From NCBI RefSeq assembly GCF_029351045.1, contig NZ_JARKIN010000001.1:3522501-3586500 (forward strand): DNA of 64,000 bases, written 5' to 3'. Position numbers and translations under genes: made by a program. This DNA comes from Streptomyces sp. WMMB303. GTDB taxonomy: Bacteria > Actinomycetota > Actinomycetes > Streptomycetales > Streptomycetaceae. Positions 8,287-15,962 of the stretch are shown piece by piece (position 1 is the first letter of the stretch; every line of letters starts with the position of its first letter). The notes beneath the pieces are model-generated. The model searched no databases. It was not told where the DNA came from and saw only the letters and a list, made by a program, of their open reading frames with translations.

Positions 8287-8315
8287 AGGATGAGCGCGGG
8301 TTCCGGGGCTGTCAA
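8287..8315 (-). promoter_or_regulatory. paaA promoter
   Basis: A perfect -35 TTGACA (8315-8310) is followed after 17 bp by CATCCT (8292-8287), matching the -10 consensus at 3 of 6 positions. It is the only sigma-70-like pair seen in this gap and reads into paaABCDE. Confidence 0.6.
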
Positions 8316-8431
8316 GAGCGAATGCCGCCGACCGGCGGGGCCGGTCGGCTCCGCCCCAGTACCCTCTGAGAGTCTCTGAGACGGACCAGCCCGGTCATGG
8401 GCATGAAGAACATGGGGAGCAGGGGTAGGGC

Positions 8432-9106
8432 ATGGAGCCAGCGGCGCACCAGGCGCCCGGGGGGGAAGGCATGCGCGGAATCGCCGCGCTCTCGCTGCCC
8501 GCGCGGATCTTCGTCGCGATAGCCGTGGCCGTCGTCACGGTCGGAATCGCGTTCCACGTGGCGATGGTCTTCCTGCAGACAGCCCCGGACAACACGATCA
8601 GCAAGCGGCACGGCGAACTCGTCGACTCCTACGTCTACCCGGAGTTCGAGCGCAACTGGAAACTGTTCGCGCCCAATCCCCTCCAGCAGAACGTCGCCGT
8701 ACACGCCCGCGCCTCCGTCGCCAAGGACGGCCGCACGGAGACCACCGGCTGGGTCGACCTGAGCGCCATGGACGGCGCGGCCATCCACGGCAACCCGGCC
8801 CCCAGCCACACCCAGCAGAACGAACTGCGCCGCGCCTGGGAGTTCTACGTCGACAACCACGACGAGAAGGGCAAGCCCGTCGGGCTCCGCGGCGCGCTCT
8901 CCGAGCAGTACGTCAAGCGCATCGTGATGCGGCGGTTCGGCCCCGAGCTCAACGGCGGCAGCGTCGAGCGCATCCAGGTGCGCTCCGCCGTCACCCCGGT
9001 CGCCCCGCCCGACTGGAGCGACGAGCGCACCGAGGTGAAGACCAGGTACACCGTGCAGCCCTGGTGGCACGTCACCAGCGCCGACCTGCCGGGAGGCGGC
9101 AAGTGA
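8432..9106 (+). CDS. DUF5819 family membrane-anchored protein
   Basis: The 224-aa product has one membrane segment (about residues 25-47, ARIFVAIAVAVVTVGIAFHV) and an extracytoplasmic part with the family motif YPEFERNWKLFAPNP and a conserved Trp near the end (VQPWWHV). These proteins are nearly always encoded beside an HTTM membrane protein, and here the stop overlaps that start (GTGA). No enzyme activity can be assigned. ATG 8432 has a G-rich ribosome site; an in-frame ATG at 8471 after GGGGGGAAGG is an equally good start. Confidence 0.82.
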   Translation: MEPAAHQAPGGEGMRGIAALSLPARIFVAIAVAVVTVGIAFHVAMVFLQTAPDNTISKRHGELVDSYVYPEFERNWKLFAPNPLQQNVAVHARASVAKDGRTETTGWVDLSAMDGAAIHGNPAPSHTQQNELRRAWEFYVDNHDEKGKPVGLRGALSEQYVKRIVMRRFGPELNGGSVERIQVRSAVTPVAPPDWSDERTEVKTRYTVQPWWHVTSADLPGGGK

Positions 9107-10467
9107 GCGACCAGGGACAGTACATGGGGGTGCACGGCCTGCGGGTACGAATCGAGCGGTGCGTCTCGCGCGGTCTGACCCGGATCACCGCGCAGGCGCT
9201 CGGCCCCTACCAGACGGCGATCGTCCGGATCGGGTTCGGCGCGGCGTGGTTCTTCTTCCTGCTGCGCGAGTGGCCGCACCGGCAGGAGCTCTACGGCCCC
9301 GACAGCCCGTGGTCGTGGGGGCTGGCGGAGCGGCTCATCGAGACCAACGACGCCTTCTCGGTCCTGATGTGGTCCAGCAGCGACAACTGGTTCCAACTCG
9401 TCTACGTCGTCGCCCTGGCCGCGGCCGCCGCCGTGCTGCTCGGCTGGCACACCCGGGCCGCCACCGTGCTGTTCATGGTCGGGGTGCTCTCGCTGCAGAA
9501 CCGCAGCGTCTTCATGGGGGACGGCGGAGACAACGTCATCCACCTGATGTCGATGTACCTCGTCTTCACCCGCTGCGCGCAGGTGTGGTCCCTGGACGCC
9601 AGGCGCGCGGCCCGCACCCGGCGGCGCCGGGAGGCCGCGGCGGACCGCACGGAGGATTTCCGGGCCGCGGAGCAGGGAGCGGACACCGAGGCGCCGGACA
9701 CCGAGACGCCGGGCGGTGGGCGGCCGGCCGGTGCTCCGGCGGCCGGGAGCGACGCCGGGGTCGGCGGCGTGGTCCTGTGGACCGTGCTCGGCGCGGTTCT
9801 GCTGGGCAGCACCGTCGCGGGCGGGTTCACCGTCGGCTGGGCCCTCTTCTACTGGGGGCTGTGGGCCGTGCACGGACTGTGGTGGTCCGTCCGGCGGGCC
9901 GCGGCGCGCGGCGGTGCGGCGGTGCGCGAGATGCGCGACGTGTGCGACATCCTCGCCAACCTGGTGCACAACGGCGTGCTGCTCGTCATCATGATCGAGG
10001 TCTGCCTGGTCTACTCGACGGCCGGCTGGTTCAAGATCCAGGGCACTCGCTGGCAGGACGGCACGGCCGTCTACTACCCGATGAACCTGGACTACTTCAC
10101 GCCCTGGCCCGACCTGAGCCACCTGCTGGCGGCCAACGGCATCATGGTCTTCCTGGTCACCTACGGCACCGTCGCCACCCAGGTCGCCTTTCCGTTCACC
10201 CTCCTCAACCGGCGCGCGAAGAACGTCCTGCTGGCCTTCATGATCGCGGAGCACCTCAGTATCGCCGTGCTGCTCGGGCTGCCGTTCTTCTCGCTGGCGA
10301 TGATCGCGGCGGACGCCGTCTTCCTGCCGACCGTCTTCCTGATCTGGCTCGGCCGGAGCACCACCGCGCTGGGCGGCCGAGCGCGAGGCCTGCTGCCGGG
10401 CCGCGGCCGCCGAGCGCCCCGGCCGGATCCGGAACCCGCGGCGGAGGTCCCGAAGGTCTCCGTCTGA
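9103..10467 (+). CDS. HTTM-domain integral membrane protein (gamma-carboxylase-like)
   Basis: This 454-aa protein has multiple membrane helices and the HTTM signature region: RIGFGAAWFFFLLREWP, a periplasmic DSPWSWG segment and FMGDGGDNVIHLMSMYLVFT. HTTM is the membrane fold of vitamin K-dependent gamma-glutamyl carboxylase, but bacterial members have unknown chemistry. A charged, low-complexity cytoplasmic loop lies at about 165-215. GTG 9103 overlaps the DUF5819 stop and follows GGGAGGCGG. The two proteins probably work as one membrane complex; the function is unknown. Confidence 0.83.
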   Translation: MSDQGQYMGVHGLRVRIERCVSRGLTRITAQALGPYQTAIVRIGFGAAWFFFLLREWPHRQELYGPDSPWSWGLAERLIETNDAFSVLMWSSSDNWFQLVYVVALAAAAAVLLGWHTRAATVLFMVGVLSLQNRSVFMGDGGDNVIHLMSMYLVFTRCAQVWSLDARRAARTRRRREAAADRTEDFRAAEQGADTEAPDTETPGGGRPAGAPAAGSDAGVGGVVLWTVLGAVLLGSTVAGGFTVGWALFYWGLWAVHGLWWSVRRAAARGGAAVREMRDVCDILANLVHNGVLLVIMIEVCLVYSTAGWFKIQGTRWQDGTAVYYPMNLDYFTPWPDLSHLLAANGIMVFLVTYGTVATQVAFPFTLLNRRAKNVLLAFMIAEHLSIAVLLGLPFFSLAMIAADAVFLPTVFLIWLGRSTTALGGRARGLLPGRGRRAPRPDPEPAAEVPKVSV

Positions 10468-10572
10468 GGGCCGCCCACGGCTCCCGGGGCACATCCGGGC
10501 CCGGGGATGCCACCCGCCGGAGTGCCGGAGGCCCGGGCCGGGTGGTCCGGGGCGCCGCGTAGGGTGGCTCGG

Positions 10573-11316
10573 ATGACGGCGGAGACGGCTGAGAGCCGGT
10601 GGGCGCGCCATGCGGCCGACGGCGTGCTGCTGGACGGGTTCCACGCGCTCAAACACGCGCTGCGGTTCGGCGCGCGGGTGCCGGTCGCGCTCGCCACCGA
10701 CCGCCGCGCCGCGCTCGCCCTCGCCGAGGAGCTCGCCCCCGACCTGACCGGAGCGCTCGACGCCCTGCTGCGGGAGGTGCCCGGCGCGACCCTGAGCGCT
10801 CTGGTGCCACGCGCGCACCCCACCGGTGTGGCGGCGCTCGCGCTCCGGGACCCGGCCTCGGACCCGACGGCCGTCGGACCGGGGGACCGGGCGGCGCCGC
10901 TCGTCGTCCTCGACGACCCGCGCAACCTCGGCAACGTGGGCGCGGTGGTACGGCTGGCGGCGGGTGCGGGGGCCGGCGGGGTACTCACCACCGGCGACCT
11001 CGACCCCTGGCACCCCGCCGCGGTACGGGCGGGTGCCGGACTGCACTTCGCCACCCGGGTCGCGCGGCGCCAGGTGGCCGAACTCCCGGACGGTCCGCTG
11101 CTCGCCTTCGATCCGGAGGGCGCCGATCTGCGCTCCGTCGCCGTGCCCGACAGGGCGCTGCTGGCCTTCGGCTCGGAGCGGCACGGCCTCTCGGCCGGGA
11201 TGCGTGCCCGTGCCGACCGCCTGGTGGCGCTTCCGATGCGCCCGCAGGTCTCCAGCTACAACCTGGCCACCAGCGTGGCGATGGCGCTCTACCACTGGAT
11301 GGCCGCACCGCGCTGA
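10573..11316 (+). CDS. SpoU/TrmH-family RNA 2'-O-methyltransferase
   Basis: The 247-aa SPOUT methyltransferase has all three SpoU motifs: motif 1 LDDPRNLGNVGAVVR, motif 2 LLAFGSERHGLS and motif 3 MRPQVSSYNLATSVAMALYHW, which form the S-adenosylmethionine knot. It would methylate a ribose 2'-OH in tRNA or rRNA; the target cannot be read from sequence. ATG 10573 fits the family start; upstream extension would add junk. The stop lies inside the first copy of a 21-bp tandem repeat. Confidence 0.9.
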   Translation: MTAETAESRWARHAADGVLLDGFHALKHALRFGARVPVALATDRRAALALAEELAPDLTGALDALLREVPGATLSALVPRAHPTGVAALALRDPASDPTAVGPGDRAAPLVVLDDPRNLGNVGAVVRLAAGAGAGGVLTTGDLDPWHPAAVRAGAGLHFATRVARRQVAELPDGPLLAFDPEGADLRSVAVPDRALLAFGSERHGLSAGMRARADRLVALPMRPQVSSYNLATSVAMALYHWMAAPR

Positions 11317-11373
11317 CGGCCGGCCGCACCGCGCTGACGGCCGGCCGCACCGCGCGTACGGCCGGCCGTACGC
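11301..11373. repeat. 21-bp tandem repeat spanning the methyltransferase stop codon
   Basis: Three copies of a 21-bp unit (11301-11321, 11322-11342, 11343-11363; GGCCGCACCGCGCTGACGGC plus C) are followed by a partial copy. The real stop (TGA 11314-11316) is in copy 1. The third copy differs and creates the perfect 20-bp palindrome GCGTACGGCCGGCCGTACGC (11354-11373), a possible bidirectional terminator between convergent genes. Confidence 0.88.
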
Positions 11374-11477
11374 CGGCGGACGCAACCGCGCCGACAAGGC
11401 CGGCCCGCGAGGCGGAACCGGCCCTGTCGCCCTCGATCCGGTGAGCCCCGCGGGCTCGGTCGCACGCCGCAGGCGGG

Positions 11478-12044
11478 CTACAAGTACGGGCCGCCCGTGC
11501 GGTGCTGCGCCTCACCGGGCTGTCCCGCGGCCTCCTCGGGCAGTACCCCCGGCGGCAGTGCCCTGCGCATCTGCTCCAACTGTGCACGCGCCGCCATCTG
11601 CTGGGCGAACAGCGCGGTCTGGATGCCGTGGAAGAGCCCCTCCAGCCAGCCCACCAACTGGGCCTGCGCGATGCGCAGCTCGGCGTCGGTGGGGGTGGAC
11701 TCCTCCGTGAACGGGAGGGAGAGCCGCTCCAGCTCCTCGATCAGCTCGGGGGCGAGCCCGTCCTCCAGCTCCTTGATCGAGCTGGTGTGGATCTCCTTGA
11801 GCCGCGCCCTGCTGGCCTCGTCCAGCGGCGCCGCCTTCACCTCTTCCAGCAGCTGCTTGATCATGCTGCCGATCCGCATGACCTTCGCGGGCTGTTCCAC
11901 CATCTCCGTCAGGGGGACCTCAGCCTGCTCATCGCCCTCGCCGTCGCCGCCCTTGGGGGTGGGACTGCCGAGAGCCATCCCGTCCGGGCCCACGACCAGA
12001 ACCTGGGGGCTCTCCTGCGACTTCTCGTTGCTCGGCTGTGTCAT
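11478..12044 (-). CDS. bpa: Bacterial proteasome activator Bpa (DUF2587)
   Basis: The 188-aa product is a DUF2587 protein. Helical core sequences include MIKQLLEEVKAAPLDEASR and LVGWLEGLFHGIQTALFAQQ, and the C-terminus ends GGPYL. In mycobacteria Bpa forms an ATP-independent dodecameric ring that docks onto the 20S proteasome through a C-terminal GQYL, opening the gate for unfolded substrates. GPYL here replaces GQYL but keeps the penultimate Tyr. ATG 12044 was chosen because the sequence from MTQPSNEKS matches family N-termini; upstream codons are poor. The proteasome genes are not in this window. Confidence 0.9.
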   Translation of the reverse strand: MTQPSNEKSQESPQVLVVGPDGMALGSPTPKGGDGEGDEQAEVPLTEMVEQPAKVMRIGSMIKQLLEEVKAAPLDEASRARLKEIHTSSIKELEDGLAPELIEELERLSLPFTEESTPTDAELRIAQAQLVGWLEGLFHGIQTALFAQQMAARAQLEQMRRALPPGVLPEEAAGQPGEAQHRTGGPYL

Positions 12045-12185
12045 GCCCCCCATTCTGCATCTGCGGGGAGACCGACGCCGAGCGAGGGCGGGAACATCCC
12101 GCGTCCGACCGGGCGGCGCCACCGCCGCCCGGGTCCCGCTCCTGGTGGCGGCGTCCTTCCCGCGCGCCCCCCGGCGAGTGCCCGG

Positions 12186-13283
12186 TCAGGCGCCGCGGCG
12201 AACGCGCAGGGCCAGGAAGGCGAGTCCCAGACCCATGAGCGTCAGACCGGTGCCGAGCGGCAGTACGGGCAGCACCTGCCCGGACGGCTGCGCGGCGAGC
12301 CGGCCGCGCCGCGGCTCCTCGCTCTGCGGGCTCGCGTCGTCCGCCGCGTACAGGTCGTGCTTGCCGATGGCCTGGCCGGACGGACGGGGAGCGGTGCCGT
12401 TCCCGAAAGAGGCGGGGGGCCGCAGCGCGGCCCGGTGGTTCGGCGGGTCGGTCCGGCGCTGCTGTCGCCGGTCCTGCCGCCGGTCGCCCTCTCCGTGCGC
12501 GGGCGGCTGTTCCCCTCGGCGCTCCCTGGGCGCGTGTTCCTCGTGCGCCGTGCGCTGCCGGCTTGTGCCCTGCCGGTGCTGGTCCTGCCGGTGCTGGTCC
12601 TGCTTCGCGGCGCGCTCCTCCTGCTCCTCCGCGCGCCGGCCGCCCGGCTGCTCCTCCCGCGGGTGCGGTTTCGGCTGTTCTCCCCCCGGCTGCCGGGCCT
12701 CGCGCTCGTTCTCCGCCCCCTGCCCGTGCGCGTCCTCTTCGCCGGGCCGCGGCCCGGTTCCGCTGTTCCCCTCGACGCGCCGTTCGGCCTCCCCGTTGTC
12801 CCACCGCACCGGGTGCCCCCTTCGGTCGGCGGGCGCCCGGAAGAACGGGGGGCCGGTGAGGGAGGGTGCCGCGCCGGGCAGTCCCGAGGGCTGTCCGGGG
12901 GCGCCGGGCAGTGGGGACCGGGGTTCCGTGCCGGGGAGGCGCGGCGATTCGGGCGGCTGCGGGAATCGGGGCAGCTTCGGCAGGTCCGGAAGCCGCGGCA
13001 TCCGGGGGGCCTGGGGACGGGGCGCCCAGGTGCGCGGTGGAGCCGCGGGCGGCAGCAGGCCGGATGCCGCGTCCGGAGCGCCACCGGGCGCGGCGGTACC
13101 GGAAGCGGGGCCGCTGGGCGTGCCCCCGGACAGGGGAGCGCCGGGGGCCGAGGCGGCCCCGGACGCGGTGCGGTCCCCGTCGGGGACCGCGGGCTCCCCC
13201 GCAGCGGCGACAGGCGCGGGGAGTGCCAGGAACGCGCAGGTCAGCAAGGTGACCGCAGTGTTCCGTCGCTGAGTGTGCCGCAC
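12186..13283 (-). CDS. Secreted/anchored Pro- and Arg/Glu-rich protein of unknown function
   Basis: This 365-aa protein is not a recognised family. It has an N-terminal signal peptide (RRNTAVTLLTCAFLALPAP, cleavage near AAAGEP), a long Pro/Gly/Ala-rich region (about 30-160), a highly charged Gln/Arg/Glu-rich middle (about 170-285), and a C-terminal hydrophobic helix (LPLGTGLTLMGLGLAFLAL) followed by RVRRGA. The tail resembles a sortase-type or single-pass anchor but lacks a clear LPXTG. It precedes bpa on the same strand with 141 bp between. The composition suggests a disordered, wall-spanning spacer. Confidence 0.7.
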   Translation of the reverse strand: MRHTQRRNTAVTLLTCAFLALPAPVAAAGEPAVPDGDRTASGAASAPGAPLSGGTPSGPASGTAAPGGAPDAASGLLPPAAPPRTWAPRPQAPRMPRLPDLPKLPRFPQPPESPRLPGTEPRSPLPGAPGQPSGLPGAAPSLTGPPFFRAPADRRGHPVRWDNGEAERRVEGNSGTGPRPGEEDAHGQGAENEREARQPGGEQPKPHPREEQPGGRRAEEQEERAAKQDQHRQDQHRQGTSRQRTAHEEHAPRERRGEQPPAHGEGDRRQDRRQQRRTDPPNHRAALRPPASFGNGTAPRPSGQAIGKHDLYAADDASPQSEEPRRGRLAAQPSGQVLPVLPLGTGLTLMGLGLAFLALRVRRGA

Positions 13284-13543
13284 GACCGTGACCCTTCCGC
13301 ACTGGATGGTCCGCAGACCGTCCCAGCGTCACATGAAGGGATAAGATCGGCATTTCGGACAGAGGGAACGGGTGACAGCGCCCGCGTGACTCCGCCGCAA
13401 CCGGAGCGCGCGCAACCGGAGTCCGCCGTAACCGGGCTCGCGCGGGCGGGCACCGGTGGCGGGGTACGGGGTCGCACCGTGCGGCCCCACGCCCCCTCCC
13501 GCAGCCGGGCGCGGGAGGGAGGCGCCGTCAGCGGGTGCAGCCC

Positions 13544-14527
13544 TCAGCCTGCGGTGACCAGCAGGATCTTGCCGACGTGGCCGCTCTCGTCCAGGAGCTG
13601 GTGGGCGCGGGCGGCCTCGCGCATCGGCACCGTGCTGTCCACGACGGGGCGCACCCGGCCGTCCGACAGCAGGGGCCACACGTGTTCGCGGACGGCGGCC
13701 ACGATGGCCGCCTTCTCGGCCGTCGGGCGGGCCCGCAGCGACGTGGCCGTCACGGCGCCGCGCTTGGCCAGCAGCGCGCCCAGGTTCAGCTCCCCCTTGG
13801 TGCCGCCCTGCATACCGATGACGGCCAGTCGGCCGTTCACCGCGAGGGCCTTGACGTTGCGCTCGAGGTATTTGGCGCCCATGTTGTCCAGGATCACGTC
13901 GGCGCCCGCGCCGTCGGTGGCCGCACGCAGCTCCTCGACGAAGTCCTGCTCGCGGTAGTTGATCAGGATGTCGGCCCCCAACTCGGCGCACCGCCGCAGC
14001 TTCTCCGCCGTGCCCGCCGTCACCGCGACCCGGGCGCCCACCGACTTGGCGAGCTGGACGGCCATCGTGCCGATGCCGCTGGAGCCGCCGTGCACCAGCA
14101 GGGTCTCGCCCGGACGCAGGTGCGCCACCATGAAGACGTTCGACCAGACCGTGCAGGTGACCTCCGGCAGACCGGCCGCCGCCGTGACGTCGACTCCTTC
14201 GGGTACGGGCAGGAGCTGTCCGGACGGCACCACGACCCGCTCGGCGTAGCCGCCGCCACCGAGCAGCGCGCACACCTGGTCGCCGACCGACCAGCCGGAC
14301 ACTCCGGGCCCGAGGGCCGCGATGCGCCCCGCGCACTCCAGGCCGGGGTAGGGGCTGGTGCCGGGCGGCGGATCGTAGAAGCCCTGGCGCTGCAGGACAT
14401 CCGCGCGGTTGACGGCACTCGCCGCGACGTCGACGAGGACTTCGCCCTCCCCGGGCTCCGGGTCCGGGACCTCCGCCCAGACCAGGGCCTCGGGGCCGCC
14501 GGGTTCGGGAATCGTGATCGCATGCAT
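13544..14527 (-). CDS. Zinc-independent NAD(P)H:quinone oxidoreductase (MDR superfamily)
   Basis: The 327-aa enzyme is of the QOR/TP53I3-like type. It has a GroES-like N-terminal domain (SAVNRADVLQRQGFYDPPPG) and a Rossmann domain with the nucleotide loop HGGSSGIGTMAVQLAKS. The structural zinc cysteines of alcohol dehydrogenases are missing. It would reduce quinones with NADPH. ATG 14527 was chosen as the start (MHAITIPEPGG). It is on the same strand as, and 106 bp after, the small zinc-ribbon gene; the link is unclear. Confidence 0.88.
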   Translation of the reverse strand: MHAITIPEPGGPEALVWAEVPDPEPGEGEVLVDVAASAVNRADVLQRQGFYDPPPGTSPYPGLECAGRIAALGPGVSGWSVGDQVCALLGGGGYAERVVVPSGQLLPVPEGVDVTAAAGLPEVTCTVWSNVFMVAHLRPGETLLVHGGSSGIGTMAVQLAKSVGARVAVTAGTAEKLRRCAELGADILINYREQDFVEELRAATDGAGADVILDNMGAKYLERNVKALAVNGRLAVIGMQGGTKGELNLGALLAKRGAVTATSLRARPTAEKAAIVAAVREHVWPLLSDGRVRPVVDSTVPMREAARAHQLLDESGHVGKILLVTAG

Positions 14528-14633
14528 GCGGCCGACGCTACCCGCACCTCCCGGCACCGGGACGGTTCCGGTCCCCGGCCGTCCCCGGCCGCCGGCCGTC
14601 CCCCGGGTACGTGCCACACGCCGGCCCCGGCGT

Positions 14634-14801
14634 TCAGGCCGCGTAGGTGAAGCGGAGTTTCTGGTCCGGAGTGGGCACGTACGCCTGATGGCAGCCGGTG
14701 CAGAACCAGAACCAGGAGTCCTCCTTGCCCGGCCCCGTCTCCCGGGTGTCCTTCCACAGCAGGCGCTCCGGGCAGTTGGGGCAGGTCGGTGGCGGGTCCA
14801 T
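14634..14801 (-). CDS. 55-aa zinc-ribbon protein
   Basis: A short gene reads MDPPPTCPNCPERLLWKDTR and ends RFTYAA. Two CxxC knuckles (C7/C10 and C34/C37) separated by 23 residues make a classic zinc ribbon, with an aromatic-rich WFWF before the second pair. Third-position GC is high, as in neighbouring genes, and the frame is closed by TGA at 14634. It lies 84 bp downstream of the potassium-channel gene and upstream of the quinone oxidoreductase. Function unknown; it could bind nucleic acid or a partner protein. Confidence 0.75.
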   Translation of the reverse strand: MDPPPTCPNCPERLLWKDTRETGPGKEDSWFWFCTGCHQAYVPTPDQKLRFTYAA

Positions 14802-14885
14802 CGCGTCATCGTCACGCCTGCGCCCGGCGGTGGTCGGCCGGGCGCCGCACAGTCACCTGAAGGGATGAGGGGCGGGGGTGTGCTG

Positions 14886-15962
14886 CTACCGCAGGTCGCC
14901 GCGCGGTATGTCCGCTTCGGGGCCCTTCCGGGAGGCACGGTGGATGACGACCAACCGGTCCGTGAGCTCCAGCTCCGCGGCCTCCGGGTCGTCGAAGGCC
15001 AGTATCCGGTGCCCGCGGACGATGGAGACGACCAGGTCCGGGCAGTCGCGCGGGGAGCGCCCGGCCTCCGCCTTGGTGACCGGGCGCTCCTTCAGATCGA
15101 GGCCGGTGCCCTGCTGGATGAGGTTCTCTATCACCGAGCTGGCGTTCGGGCTGAGCATCGCCAGCCCGAGCAGCCGGCCCGCCGCGCTGGCGCTGGTGAT
15201 CACCTGGTCCGCGCCCGACTGCCGCAGCAGCGGTGCGTTCTCCTCCTCGCGCACCGCCGCCACGATGTTTATCCGCGGGTTGAGCTGCCGCGCGGTCAGC
15301 GTCACCAGCACCGAGGTGTCGTCCCGCTGCGGGGCGATCACGATCTGCTTGGCCCGCTGCACCTCGGCCCGGATCAGTACCTCGCTGCGGGTGGCGTCGC
15401 CCTCGACCCCGGCGAACCCCTCCGCGTTGGCGGTCTTGACGGCGTGCCCGTGCGGATCGATGACGACGACCTGATTGCGGCCCAGCCCCGTCGACAGCAG
15501 GGTCTGGACGGCGGAGCGGCCCTTGGTGCCGAATCCGACGACGACGGTGTGGTCGCGCAACGCGGACCTCCAGCGGTTCAGGCGCCACTGCTGCCGGGTG
15601 CGGTCCGTCAGCGCCTCGAGGGTGGTGCCGATGAGGATGATCAGGAACAGCACGCGGAGCGGCGTGATGACGAGAATGTTGACGAGCCGCGCGCTGTCGG
15701 ACGCGGGGGTGATGTCGCCGTAGCCGGTCGTGGAGAGCGTGACGGTGGTGTAGTAGAGACAGTCCAGGAACGACACGTCGCTGTCGGTGTTGTCGGCGTA
15801 GCCGCCCCGGTCCAGGTAGACCAGCAGCACCGTGATCCACAGCACGGCGAGCGCGGCGAACAGCCGGCGGGCGACCTGCCGCTGCGGGCTGATGTCCGGA
15901 CGCGGCAGCAGCACCGAGCCCAGCCGCTCGGTGGTCGCGCCGGCCCCCTCCGGCCGCCTCAC
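14886..15962 (-). CDS. Potassium channel with RCK/TrkA-N domain
   Basis: The 358-aa protein has two membrane helices around the pore, and the selectivity filter TTGYGD at 78-83 identifies a K+ channel. After the inner helix follows a TrkA-N/RCK domain (VVVGFGTKGRSAV is its nucleotide-binding loop) that gates the pore by ligand binding. GTG 15962 overlaps the moeA stop (TGGTGA), showing cotranslation with moeA. Length and order are typical of two-TM Kch/MthK-like channels. Its place at the end of a bkd-mob-moe operon is unexpected. Confidence 0.92.
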   Translation of the reverse strand: MRRPEGAGATTERLGSVLLPRPDISPQRQVARRLFAALAVLWITVLLVYLDRGGYADNTDSDVSFLDCLYYTTVTLSTTGYGDITPASDSARLVNILVITPLRVLFLIILIGTTLEALTDRTRQQWRLNRWRSALRDHTVVVGFGTKGRSAVQTLLSTGLGRNQVVVIDPHGHAVKTANAEGFAGVEGDATRSEVLIRAEVQRAKQIVIAPQRDDTSVLVTLTARQLNPRINIVAAVREEENAPLLRQSGADQVITSASAAGRLLGLAMLSPNASSVIENLIQQGTGLDLKERPVTKAEAGRSPRDCPDLVVSIVRGHRILAFDDPEAAELELTDRLVVIHRASRKGPEADIPRGDLR

